IMG/VR virus record: IMGVR_UViG_3300047354_000849
Span: 1 to 33,282 of that record
Source: a virus
DNA: 33,282 bases
Strand: one strand, 5' to 3'
This document shows, one piece after another, positions 7,045 through 14,333 of this stretch. Position numbers and translations under genes: made by a program. Positions within the stretch are counted from its first letter, which is position 1. Each line of letters starts with the position of its first letter. The notes under the pieces are model-generated. The model searched no databases. It saw only the letters and a program-made list of their open reading frames with translations, and had not been told where the DNA came from.

Positions 7045-7821
7045 ATGTATCAAGCAACTGTATATCAATATAACCAAAGAGCAGAAGTTCTTGTGCCTCA
7101 GAGACGAGGTACGACCTACTACGGTCCAGACAATCACAAGCCATTGGTTGTATATAGAGGATTGAATCACGACTTTGATTTATTTACAAAGGACACTGAT
7201 CGCAAACCACAATCACTACATCATAAAACCTATACTGCTACCATTATTGATAGAACAAATAAAGCACAGGTTTTGATTAAAACTCTTATCCCCACTGATT
7301 ACGATAAAGGTCATCTTGTACTCAAGTTAGACCACGAAGAAACAATTCTTCTTGATGAGAAAACTTATGATCTCGTAGTTACTTATACAGTCGATAGCAC
7401 ACCAGGATTTTACGGAGGTGCAAGTGATCAAAATCATAGAATTACTTTTGTATTAGAAGTAAGAGATGATGCTCTAGCACAGTTTAGAAAGAGCGAAGAA
7501 GTAACAGTATTCCAACCCAACGGAGATGATTTCATTGGCGGTAGGATGGATGGCCCTGTACTTAATAATAGCAAAAGTGGATTGCACACAATTTTTGTAG
7601 CATTCACAGACTACACTGGCGATTATAAGATGCAAGCTTCATTAAGTTTACAACCACAAAATGCTGATTGGTTTGATATCCAAGGACAAAGCTATACTGT
7701 TACAAGTAAAACAGGTAGTGCTTATCATACCTGGTATGGAATGTATACATATGTTAGATTGGTTCATACGCCTGATAGTGGAAACACTGGAACACTTGAC
7801 AAAGTTACCTATAGAAGTTAA
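7045..7821 (+). CDS. Putative virion structural protein
   Basis: A 258-residue beta-rich protein. The N-terminus (PLVVYRGLNHDFDLFTKDTDRK) resembles the beta-sandwich start common to phage baseplate or fibre-associated proteins, where a polar tail is followed by strands binding another structural protein. Later parts, such as GGRMDGPVLNNSKSGLHTIF, are also strand-rich with no enzyme motif. A late-type promoter box lies just upstream, which fits a virion role. I cannot place it more exactly; baseplate or tail-fibre accessory is the best guess. Confidence 0.6.
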   Translation: MYQATVYQYNQRAEVLVPQRRGTTYYGPDNHKPLVVYRGLNHDFDLFTKDTDRKPQSLHHKTYTATIIDRTNKAQVLIKTLIPTDYDKGHLVLKLDHEETILLDEKTYDLVVTYTVDSTPGFYGGASDQNHRITFVLEVRDDALAQFRKSEEVTVFQPNGDDFIGGRMDGPVLNNSKSGLHTIFVAFTDYTGDYKMQASLSLQPQNADWFDIQGQSYTVTSKTGSAYHTWYGMYTYVRLVHTPDSGNTGTLDKVTYRS

Positions 7822-7824
7822 TAT
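7796..7824 (+). promoter_or_regulatory. Early promoter for primase, leaderless geometry
   Basis: TTGACA at 7796-7801 inside the end of the previous gene, 17-bp spacer, TAATAT at 7819-7824. The predicted start, 7 bases further, is the A of the primase ATG at 7831. No Shine-Dalgarno is present. The -10 match is moderate (4 of 6). Confidence 0.55.
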
Positions 7825-7830
7825 ATAAAC

Positions 7831-8850
7831 ATGATAGTTTTAGACTTTATTCGCCAGCAAATGCCTGCTGGCTGGAAACAAACTCCTAGCGGATGGATCA
7901 GTGGTAATTGTCCAATGTGCAGTAAGCGTGGACACAGCCCGGACAAGCGTGGCAGAGGCGGTATACGTTTTGAGGATGATCATTTCCAATACAACTGTTT
8001 TAACTGTGGATTTAAAACTGGGTGGAGTGATAGTAGACGTATTGGTGGTAAACTGCAAGAACTATTAACTACATTTGGCGCAGACCCCGCTGATATACAA
8101 AGAGTAAACTTAGAACTATTGCGTGAAGAAGAAGCAGGCGACATTGCTGGACAGTATATTGAAAAAGCAAAAGAACAAAAAGTACAAATTGATTGGCCCA
8201 CTATAGAGCTTCCACCAAACAGTTATCGTATTGGTGAATATCCTATAGACGACTTGGATAAAAAAGAACTAGATAAACTTGCATTGGCTTGTACATATGT
8301 TATGAAAAGAGGTATGGACTTTCATGAACATTGGTACTGGTCACCTCATATGCATTTTGCAAATAGGATAATACTACCTTTTTATTACAAAGGTAACATA
8401 GTTGGATATACTGCAAGATGGTGTCCTGACAATAGACCAGATGCAATGCCCAAGTATTATAATAATATGCCCAAGAACTTTGTATACAACTTAGATGCAC
8501 AAAAAACACATGATACTATAATTGTAACTGAAGGACAGTTTGATGCACTACAAATGGGAGGTGTGGCACTAGCAGGTAATACACCAAACAATATACAATG
8601 TAAAATAATAGAAGAGTTAGATAAACAAATAGTGCTTCTTCCAGACTTTGATAAAAGTGGTATGGATACTGTGAACGTAGCGATAAAACGTGGCTGGGCA
8701 GTAAGTTTTCCTGAATGGGAAGATGATATAAAAGATGCCAGTGATGCAGTCGTGCGTTATGGTAGATTGTTTACTGTAAAGAGTGTGTTAGAAAGTATAG
8801 AAACAAATGCAACAAAAATTAAAATACTTGCAAAAGCAAGATGTAGATAG
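7831..8850 (+). CDS. gp61: DNA primase (T4 gp61-like)
   Basis: A 339-residue primase, the same size as T4 gp61 (342). The N-terminus carries the zinc-binding domain: CPMC at residues ~27-30 and CFNC around 56-59. A TOPRIM domain follows, with IVTEGQFDALQ around residue 230 (catalytic Glu) and LLPDFDKSGMD around 270 (the D-x-D metal site). It makes RNA primers for the lagging strand, working with helicase gp41, encoded two genes downstream. It appears to be expressed from its own leaderless early promoter. Confidence 0.93.
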   Translation: MIVLDFIRQQMPAGWKQTPSGWISGNCPMCSKRGHSPDKRGRGGIRFEDDHFQYNCFNCGFKTGWSDSRRIGGKLQELLTTFGADPADIQRVNLELLREEEAGDIAGQYIEKAKEQKVQIDWPTIELPPNSYRIGEYPIDDLDKKELDKLALACTYVMKRGMDFHEHWYWSPHMHFANRIILPFYYKGNIVGYTARWCPDNRPDAMPKYYNNMPKNFVYNLDAQKTHDTIIVTEGQFDALQMGGVALAGNTPNNIQCKIIEELDKQIVLLPDFDKSGMDTVNVAIKRGWAVSFPEWEDDIKDASDAVVRYGRLFTVKSVLESIETNATKIKILAKARCR

Positions 8851-8856
8851 TATAAT
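8828..8856 (+). promoter_or_regulatory. Early promoter for the 8868/helicase pair
   Basis: TTGCAA at 8828-8833, 17-bp spacer, perfect TATAAT at 8851-8856, overlapping the end of the primase gene. AAAGGA (8858-8863) lies just before the ATG at 8868, so any leader would be only a few bases. Confidence 0.6.
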
Positions 8857-8867
8857 AAAGGAACGTA

Positions 8868-9062
8868 ATGATAAATTTTACACATAAGACAGCAGGACTT
8901 GTATTCGCCGGCTTGGGCGTATACTTTTTACAATTGGATTTGCACAATGATATGCATCACGGAAACATGTTGTTAGGATTAAGTGAGATGACATGGATGT
9001 GGCTTGCAATGGCGGCAGTGCATTGGCTGTTACCAGAATGTAGATGTAAAGGAAAAACATGA
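8868..9062 (+). CDS. Small membrane protein, 64 aa
   Basis: It has two hydrophobic segments (AGLVFAGLGVYFLQLDL and MTWMWLAMAAVHWLL) separated by a His-rich loop (HNDMHHGN), and a basic Cys-containing tail (CRCKGKT). AAAGGA precedes the ATG. Its stop overlaps the helicase start (ATGA). No family recognised; sitting between primase and helicase could mean a replisome-membrane link, but this is speculation. Confidence 0.7.
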   Translation: MINFTHKTAGLVFAGLGVYFLQLDLHNDMHHGNMLLGLSEMTWMWLAMAAVHWLLPECRCKGKT

Positions 9063-10450
9063 GCGAAGATTATAGCACAGAACTACAGAAGCTGTACATT
9101 GATTTCTTGTTAGCAGACAAGGATCTTTTTGTGCGGTGTAATGCTATACTAGAAAGCAGTTACTTTGATAGGCAATTCAGAGATACTGTTGACTTTATAA
9201 AGAAACATGTTGAAGAATATAGTGATGTCCCCATGCTAGAACAAGTAAATGCAGTGGGCAATATTGGCGCAAGTGATGTTCGAGCAACAATGACAGACGA
9301 ACACAAAAACTGGTTTATGGATAACTTTGAACAGTTTTGCAGACACAAAGCACTAGAAGCGGCAATACTACAAAGTGCTGATAAACTTGAAAACAAAGAG
9401 TATGGCACAGTAGAAGGTATTATCAAAGCCGCAACAGAAATTGGATTAGCTAAAGACTTTGGTACAAACTATTGGGAAGATCCAGCAGGACGTATACAAA
9501 CAATCAAAGACAGTAGAGGTCAAAACAGTACAGGCTGGATGACATTTGATAAGTTTTTGTATGGTGGATTTAATACAGGTGAGCTTAATATCTTTGCAGG
9601 AGGTAGTGGTAGTGGTAAGAGTTTGTTTATGCAAAACTTGGCACTGAACTGGGCATTGCAAGGAAAGAACGTTGTATACATTAGTTTAGAACTTAGTGAA
9701 GAACTGTGTAGTATGAGACTGGATGCTATGCTTACTGGTATGGGTACCAAAGACGTAATGAAAAATGCAAGTGATGTAGAGTTGCGTGTTAAAATGGCAA
9801 GTAAAAAGGCAGGCGGTTTACAGATTGTACAAATGAAAAATGGTTGTACAGTAAATGATATTAGAGCATATCTCAAAGAGTTCCAAATACAAAACAACAT
9901 TAAGGTAGATGCACTATTAGTTGACTACTTGGATCTTATGATGCCAATTACAGTAAAAGTAAATCCAAATGACCAATTTATTAAAGACAAATTTGTTAGT
10001 GAAGAATTGCGTAATCTAGCAATTGAATTGGGCATATTGTTTGTTACTGCTTCGCAGTTGAATCGTAGTGCAGTTGATGAGATTGAATTTGATCATAGCC
10101 ACATTGCAGGTGGTATAAGTAAGATTAATACAGCAGACAATTTGATTGGTATTTTTAGCAGTAGGGCAATGCGTGAGCGTGGTCGAGTGCAGATACAGTT
10201 TATGAAAACCAGAAGTAGTAGTGGTGTTGGGCAAAAGCTGGATCTTAAATTTAACATAGATAGTTTGCGTATTGAAGACTTAGACGAGGACGAACAAGAA
10301 GATACAAGTACAACTAGCATTTATCAAAAATTAAAAACAAAAAGCAGTGTAGCACCGGCAGGCGTAAGTGTTACAGAAAATAATATGGATGCAAGTCTAC
10401 AAGTAGATGCAACAGATAGACTAAAGAGCTTATTGAGGAAAGCAGATTAA
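9059..10450 (+). CDS. gp41: Replicative DNA helicase (T4 gp41-like, DnaB family)
   Basis: A 463-residue RecA-fold hexameric helicase, close to T4 gp41 (475). The N-terminal helical domain is followed by Walker A FAGGSGSGKS (~180-188), the catalytic-glutamate segment VVYISLELSEE, Walker B VDALLVDYLDLM, and the DnaB motif FVTASQLNRSAVDE. A polar tail of ~60 residues (rich in Ser, Thr, Asp) follows the core. It unwinds the fork and partners the gp61 primase encoded upstream. It is coupled by ATGA to the small membrane protein and by TAATG to the next gene. Confidence 0.95.
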   Translation: MSEDYSTELQKLYIDFLLADKDLFVRCNAILESSYFDRQFRDTVDFIKKHVEEYSDVPMLEQVNAVGNIGASDVRATMTDEHKNWFMDNFEQFCRHKALEAAILQSADKLENKEYGTVEGIIKAATEIGLAKDFGTNYWEDPAGRIQTIKDSRGQNSTGWMTFDKFLYGGFNTGELNIFAGGSGSGKSLFMQNLALNWALQGKNVVYISLELSEELCSMRLDAMLTGMGTKDVMKNASDVELRVKMASKKAGGLQIVQMKNGCTVNDIRAYLKEFQIQNNIKVDALLVDYLDLMMPITVKVNPNDQFIKDKFVSEELRNLAIELGILFVTASQLNRSAVDEIEFDHSHIAGGISKINTADNLIGIFSSRAMRERGRVQIQFMKTRSSSGVGQKLDLKFNIDSLRIEDLDEDEQEDTSTTSIYQKLKTKSSVAPAGVSVTENNMDASLQVDATDRLKSLLRKAD

Positions 10451-10872
10451 TGAAGATCAGAATAGCAACTAGAAAAGAACTTAAAAAACATTTGCGAAAT
10501 GATCCAGTTAGACCACACATCAAAGCCGACTGGCGTACTTCTTACGGTAGAGAAGTATTTGTGTTGGATAACAACGGAGATATTGATGCAGTGCTTTGTG
10601 TAGCATACACAGACGAAGTACCAAAATGTGAAAAAGACATGAGTACTCCGGGTTTAGACGTAGCAGTATTTTATACTGTATGGAGTTACAATAAAGGTGC
10701 TGGTAGAGAAATTATTATGCAGGCTCTGGATTTAGTAAAGTCTCAAAAACCTATGGTAGAACGATATGTTACACTAAGTCCACTTACTCAAACAGCAACT
10801 AGATTCCATCAACGCAATGGTGCTATTAACATTGGTATACATAAGGATTGTCAGAACTTTGAATATTTTTAA
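10450..10872 (+). CDS. GNAT-like acetyltransferase family protein
   Basis: A 140-residue protein whose ATG shares one base with the helicase stop (TAATG). The pattern suggests a small GNAT fold: strand EVFVLDNNGDIDAVLCVAY, then FYTVWSYNKGAGREIIMQAL, where the K-G-A-G-R stretch sits where acetyl-CoA-binding loops lie, then a C-terminal strand/helix YVTLSPLTQTATRFHQRNGA that is typical of GNAT C-termini. The acceptor is unknown. Similar proteins follow gp41 in other marine T4-like phages as far as I recall. Confidence 0.65.
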   Translation: MKIRIATRKELKKHLRNDPVRPHIKADWRTSYGREVFVLDNNGDIDAVLCVAYTDEVPKCEKDMSTPGLDVAVFYTVWSYNKGAGREIIMQALDLVKSQKPMVERYVTLSPLTQTATRFHQRNGAINIGIHKDCQNFEYF

Positions 10873-10891
10873 AAAGAAAATTGCTGAAGCA

Positions 10892-10920
10892 AAGGTGCTG
10901 TGTACCTTATCCTTTATTAT
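10892..10920 (+). terminator. Weak possible terminator after the helicase unit
   Basis: AAGGT (10892-10896) pairs with ACCTT (10904-10908) around a 7-nt loop, followed by a T-rich stretch on the plus strand. The stem is short. It lies between the acetyltransferase and the end of the minus-strand small ORF. Confidence 0.3.
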
Positions 10921-10923
10921 TTG

Positions 10924-11049
10924 TTATGTTGAACTACAAACACGGTGTATAAAAAGTGAGTCATTAGTATGAGCCTGTGTTTTGCCTGTAATTTGTGTTT
11001 GCATGCCATTGATGATTTTGCTCTTATTGTTAATGGGTCCTATGTTCAT
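10924..11049 (-). CDS. Small minus-strand ORF, 41 aa
   Basis: Reading the minus strand from 11049, an ATG lies 7 bases after a very good Shine-Dalgarno (AGGGAG) and opens 41 codons (begins MNIGPINNKSKIINGMQTQ) to a TAA at 10924-10926. The product is polar with no membrane segment or recognised family. The surrounding 250 bp have no plausible plus-strand gene, which supports it. A late-type box on the minus strand (AGTAAATA, 11110-11103) lies upstream. The call rests on the Shine-Dalgarno and frame only. Confidence 0.45.
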   Translation of the reverse strand: MNIGPINNKSKIINGMQTQITGKTQAHTNDSLFIHRVCSST

Positions 11050-11102
11050 TATAATCTCCCTGCAACTGCCATAAGTGCTAGTCACCAATGCTCCAGCAAT
11101 GA

Positions 11103-11115
11103 TATTTACTAAATA
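11103..11115. promoter_or_regulatory. Palindromic, possibly two-way late promoter box
   Basis: TATTTACTAAATA is a palindrome apart from its central base. Read rightwards it gives ACTAAATACTACT, close to the late consensus TATAAATACTATT, just before the ATG at 11124. Read leftwards it gives AGTAAATA ahead of the minus-strand ORF. Each octamer has two mismatches. Confidence 0.4.
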
Positions 11116-11123
11116 CTACTAAG

Positions 11124-11390
11124 ATGAAGCGTAAAACAAGATCAATTTTGGAAGAAATAAATGCAATGGCACCTAAGCGTGACACTAAGCATGTTGTTGA
11201 GTCCAATGGACAGCAAGTTATTCAAACTGCTATAAATTTGATAAATTTAATAAACGAAAGCTTCGATGTTGAAACAGCATCGGATTTGAACAAACGATTA
11301 ATAAATGCAATCAGAACAAAGGATCCTAAAAAGTTCGCTCGTGGTATTGGAAAAGTAAATGAAGATCAAAGAAATACTAAGCGGTACTAA
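11124..11390 (+). CDS. Conserved hypothetical protein, 88 aa
   Basis: A small, basic, helical protein (MKRKTRSILEEINAMAPKRD at the start). The middle, VIQTAINLINLINESFDVE, looks like an amphipathic helix, and the C-terminus is basic. It overlaps the NTase gene by 32 nt. I recall similar small proteins in marine T4-like phages but no function. The late-type box upstream hints at late expression. The SILE/E segment near residue 10 resembles a prohead-protease site; it may be a head protein. Confidence 0.65.
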   Translation: MKRKTRSILEEINAMAPKRDTKHVVESNGQQVIQTAINLINLINESFDVETASDLNKRLINAIRTKDPKKFARGIGKVNEDQRNTKRY

Positions 11391-12144
11391 AAAACGTTTA
11401 AAGCGTGGTAGTCGCAAAAATCGCCGCAAAGGCAAGAGTTTACTAGCAAAACTCAAAGAAGGCGGCAATATCTTTCCGGATAGTGTGAGCTTTGACCACG
11501 CTAAGATTCCAGCACTAATGAAACAAATCAACAGTGTGCTTGCTAAGACAGGAAGCAAGGCTATTCCAATTGGCAGTGGTGCAACACCTACCAAAGGAAA
11601 AATAAGCGGTGACTTAGATATGATAGTTGATATGGATCAACTAAAGCAACACTTTAATATGGAAGATCAAAAAGATCCAGTTATTAGAAAAAAGCTAAGA
11701 CAAGTATTTGACCTAGCAGGATTTAATACAGGGCAAAGTGGTACCAGTGTACATGTTGAAGTACCCGATGGTGGGCAAACACACCAAATAGATATTATGG
11801 TTGTACCTAATGCAGAGAATGCGGCAAAGTTTCATACTCACAGTATTCCACAAGGTAGCAAATTCAAAGGTGTAAACAAAATGATTACACTTGCTAAATT
11901 AGCAAAGGACCAAAACATGTTATGGTCACCTTACCAAGGATTGTTTAGCAGAGATGCAAATGGTAAGAAAGCTGATTTAATATCTAGTAATATCGATGAG
12001 ATAGCAAGAACATTATTAGGCCCTAATGCCTCAGGAAAAGATATAGGCAGTGTCGAAGCTATTGTGGCGGCATTGGGTAAAGAAAAAGGTGATGCATTGC
12101 TAGCAGATTTGCGTAGTGATCCAAATTGGAAAGAGCTTGAGTAA
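11359..12144 (+). CDS. Nucleotidyltransferase superfamily protein
   Basis: A 261-residue protein with the pol-beta/NTase signature: GSG at 72-74, D-x-D in GDLDMIVD (D85, D87), and the third acidic residue in HQIDIMVV (D145). These are the metal-binding residues of enzymes that transfer a nucleotide to RNA, DNA, protein or a small molecule. The N-terminus (1-34) is strikingly basic (KKRLKRGSRKNRRKGK) and ends in LKE/GG, which fits a T4 prohead-protease cleavage pattern. It overlaps the previous gene by 32 nt and shares one base with the next (TAATG). The catalytic residues are all present, so activity is likely; the substrate is unknown. Confidence 0.72.
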   Translation: MKIKEILSGTKKRLKRGSRKNRRKGKSLLAKLKEGGNIFPDSVSFDHAKIPALMKQINSVLAKTGSKAIPIGSGATPTKGKISGDLDMIVDMDQLKQHFNMEDQKDPVIRKKLRQVFDLAGFNTGQSGTSVHVEVPDGGQTHQIDIMVVPNAENAAKFHTHSIPQGSKFKGVNKMITLAKLAKDQNMLWSPYQGLFSRDANGKKADLISSNIDEIARTLLGPNASGKDIGSVEAIVAALGKEKGDALLADLRSDPNWKELE

Positions 12145-13217
12145 TGAGAGCAAATCAATTTCTAACTGAAGCTACCACTAAAGGTAGAGAGTACAATCAT
12201 TTAGAAGACCTAGTTACATTTGAAGGTAGCAAAGGCGCACTCAAAGCCGCAGAGATACTAACACGACTAGGACAAGATTCCAAAGATGTTAGCATCAAGT
12301 GGGACGGCAATCCAACTATATTTTGGGGAAGAGAACCAGACGGTCAATTTGTAATGACTGGTAAAAATGGTTGGGGCAAAAACAAAACAACCAGTAGTGG
12401 ACAACTACAAGACTTTATTATGAATACAGGCAAAGGCGAAGATTGGCGTAAAGACTTTGCTGGAGAAATGGCAGGAGTGTTTGAGATACTAGAAGCAAAC
12501 ACACCAGCTGACATGAAGGGATATGTATACGGTGACTTACTGTATACTCCACGCAAGCCCGTAACAAGTTCACAAGAGGGCTTACAGTTTACACCTAACA
12601 AAGTTACATACACTGTTGACCCTGCAAGTGCTTTAGGCAAGCGTATAGCGGGCAGTACATTGGGTGTAGTGGTACACACATACCATGATGCATTTGGAGA
12701 TAAGACAGGTACTCCAATCAAAGACACAAAGAGTATCAATAGTAATGCGGTAGTTGTACTAGGGCAAACATATGTAACACATCAACCCAAAGTTGATACA
12801 AGTGCAGTTCAGGATATAGTTAGTACGGCAAATGCGAACGCACAAATAATAGACAATTGGTTAAAGCCGGAACAGGGACTGAGTAGAAAAGATGCAATAC
12901 TCTATAACTATGTTAACCAAATGACCAAAGCAGGTAAGTTAGACCAACTCAGGACAGGATTTTATGATTGGCTAAAAACCAGCAAGGTCAGCCAAGGACA
13001 GCAAGCAAAACTTATGGCAGGAGATGATAAAGGTCTTAATGCTATATTGGATCTTGTTGTTAAAATACAAAATATGAAAAATGATCTTATTGATCAATTA
13101 GATAACTCAGGTGCTGATGTTACTGCTACAACAGGCGGTGAACGTGGCGGTGAAGGCTATGTCGCAACTAGGGATAAAATTAAATTGGTTCCTAGACATA
13201 GATGGACGCCCAATTAA
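12144..13217 (+). CDS. KWDG ligase-like nucleotidyltransferase (DUF6267-like)
   Basis: A 357-residue protein. VSIKWDGNPTIFWGR (K52-W-D-G55) matches motif I (K-x-D-G) of ATP-dependent ligases and capping enzymes, where the Lys takes the AMP. VYGDLLYTP resembles motif IIIa. At the C-terminus EGYVATRD and KIKLVPR fit motifs IV and V. A long segment separates these blocks, so it is not a canonical ligase. I recall a T4-like phage family with HLED and KWDG motifs, probably DUF6267, unassigned. The N-terminus MRANQFLTE/A is very like the T4 capsid-targeting peptide MKTYQEFIAE/A. It follows the NTase directly. Ligase fold likely; reaction unproven. Confidence 0.65.
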   Translation: MRANQFLTEATTKGREYNHLEDLVTFEGSKGALKAAEILTRLGQDSKDVSIKWDGNPTIFWGREPDGQFVMTGKNGWGKNKTTSSGQLQDFIMNTGKGEDWRKDFAGEMAGVFEILEANTPADMKGYVYGDLLYTPRKPVTSSQEGLQFTPNKVTYTVDPASALGKRIAGSTLGVVVHTYHDAFGDKTGTPIKDTKSINSNAVVVLGQTYVTHQPKVDTSAVQDIVSTANANAQIIDNWLKPEQGLSRKDAILYNYVNQMTKAGKLDQLRTGFYDWLKTSKVSQGQQAKLMAGDDKGLNAILDLVVKIQNMKNDLIDQLDNSGADVTATTGGERGGEGYVATRDKIKLVPRHRWTPN

Positions 13218-13719
13218 ACTTATACGAAAAACACATAAAGAAGAAGTTTATGAAGATGGCAACTATATAGTCAAAAAAACTTTGCCCAATGAGTTTAGAT
13301 CTCGCAATGCGTTTGACTTTGAAACTTACAAGCGTTTTCAACTAGAATATCCTTGGTGTGTAAAAGTATACAGTTATGAAGACGATGTTATTGTAATGGA
13401 TAAAATTGAAGGACATACATGGGACGAATTTCATCAATACGCTACCAAAGATCAATTATGGAATGTGTGTGTTAAGTTTAGAAATGAAACAGTAAAAAAC
13501 TTTCTTGACTTTGCAGGGTCTGATTATATAGATCCAAATCAACATATATTCTTTAACGGTGATGCAAAGCATGCCAATTTAATCATGCAAGGAGATAAAC
13601 CTATGTTTATAGATCCAGACAGTTTTAGATTTGAGACATGGGATCGATTTATCTTAAAGATAAATGAACATAATACCGAGTGGTTTAATCACTACTTGCT
13701 CAGAGCTCATAGGAACTAG
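13159..13719 (+). CDS. APH-like kinase-fold protein, copy A
   Basis: About 186 residues from ATG 13159 (a GTG at 13111 is also in frame). The order of motifs is that of small aminoglycoside/choline-kinase-like phosphotransferases: N-lobe strand EDGNYIVKKT (ATP-binding Lys), hinge VIVMDKIEGHTW, catalytic loop FFNGDAKHANLIM, and metal-binding FIDPDSF. The usual His before the catalytic Asp is Asn, but the Asp, Asn and second Asp are kept. It is shorter than typical family members. It begins about 59 nt inside the ligase-like gene and is followed by a paralogue. The substrate is unknown. Confidence 0.65.
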   Translation: MSQLGIKLNWFLDIDGRPIKLIRKTHKEEVYEDGNYIVKKTLPNEFRSRNAFDFETYKRFQLEYPWCVKVYSYEDDVIVMDKIEGHTWDEFHQYATKDQLWNVCVKFRNETVKNFLDFAGSDYIDPNQHIFFNGDAKHANLIMQGDKPMFIDPDSFRFETWDRFILKINEHNTEWFNHYLLRAHRN

Positions 13720-14275
13720 ACAAATTAAATTAATACACAAAAAAGATAATAGAGAAGTCTATGAAGATGGTAACTACATCATTAAAAAGACTGCACCAGA
13801 TGCTTTTAATTTTGAACGCTATGAAAGGTTTCAAAAGGACAATCCGTGTTTTGTAAAAGTACACAGTTTTGATGATGGTGTAATTGTTATGGACAAAGTT
13901 GAAGGTATGATGTTTAACGACTATGCTAAAACTCCAACAACAACCGTTGATAATTTATGGTATATTTGTTTTACACATAGAACAGCATTATACAAAAGAT
14001 ACTTTGATTTTCATGGCAAAAGAGATATACATTGCTGTGAACCGATATTTTTTCATGCTGATGGTGTACCAGGTAATGTAATTATAGACAATAATAATAA
14101 GCCAACATATATAGATCCTGATGGGACAATTCAGATACGATGGGAAATGTTTTTACAAAAAATTACCGAACATCATTTCGTATGGCAAAATGACTACACA
14201 TATTATGCTCATAGATTTCCTGCAACTGAAATGGAAAAATGGGGCAAGTCACTAAGTGAGTTAGGATATAAATAG
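13664..14275 (+). CDS. APH-like kinase-fold protein, copy B
   Basis: A 203-residue paralogue of the preceding gene; both share the start of the conserved part (IKLI then YEDGNYI-KKT). Motifs are VIVMDKVEGMMF (hinge), FFHADGVPGNVII (catalytic loop, with the normal His-x-Asp and Asn) and YIDPDGT (metal site). The complete motif set suggests this copy is the more likely to be active. The ATG at 13664 lies 56 nt inside copy A, almost the same overlap as copy A has with its own upstream gene, which fits a tandem duplication. Its stop TAG is part of a late promoter sequence. Confidence 0.68.
   Translation: MNIIPSGLITTCSELIGTRQIKLIHKKDNREVYEDGNYIIKKTAPDAFNFERYERFQKDNPCFVKVHSFDDGVIVMDKVEGMMFNDYAKTPTTTVDNLWYICFTHRTALYKRYFDFHGKRDIHCCEPIFFHADGVPGNVIIDNNNKPTYIDPDGTIQIRWEMFLQKITEHHFVWQNDYTYYAHRFPATEMEKWGKSLSELGYK
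14267..14274 (+). promoter_or_regulatory. Late promoter TATAAATA
   Basis: A perfect T4 late box, overlapping the stop codon of the kinase B gene. The predicted transcription start, six bases downstream, is the A of ATG 14280. Confidence 0.75.
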
Positions 14276-14333
14276 TATTATGGAACAAAAGTACACAGCA
14301 AAACAATGGTCAGAGATCGAAGGAGGACATACA

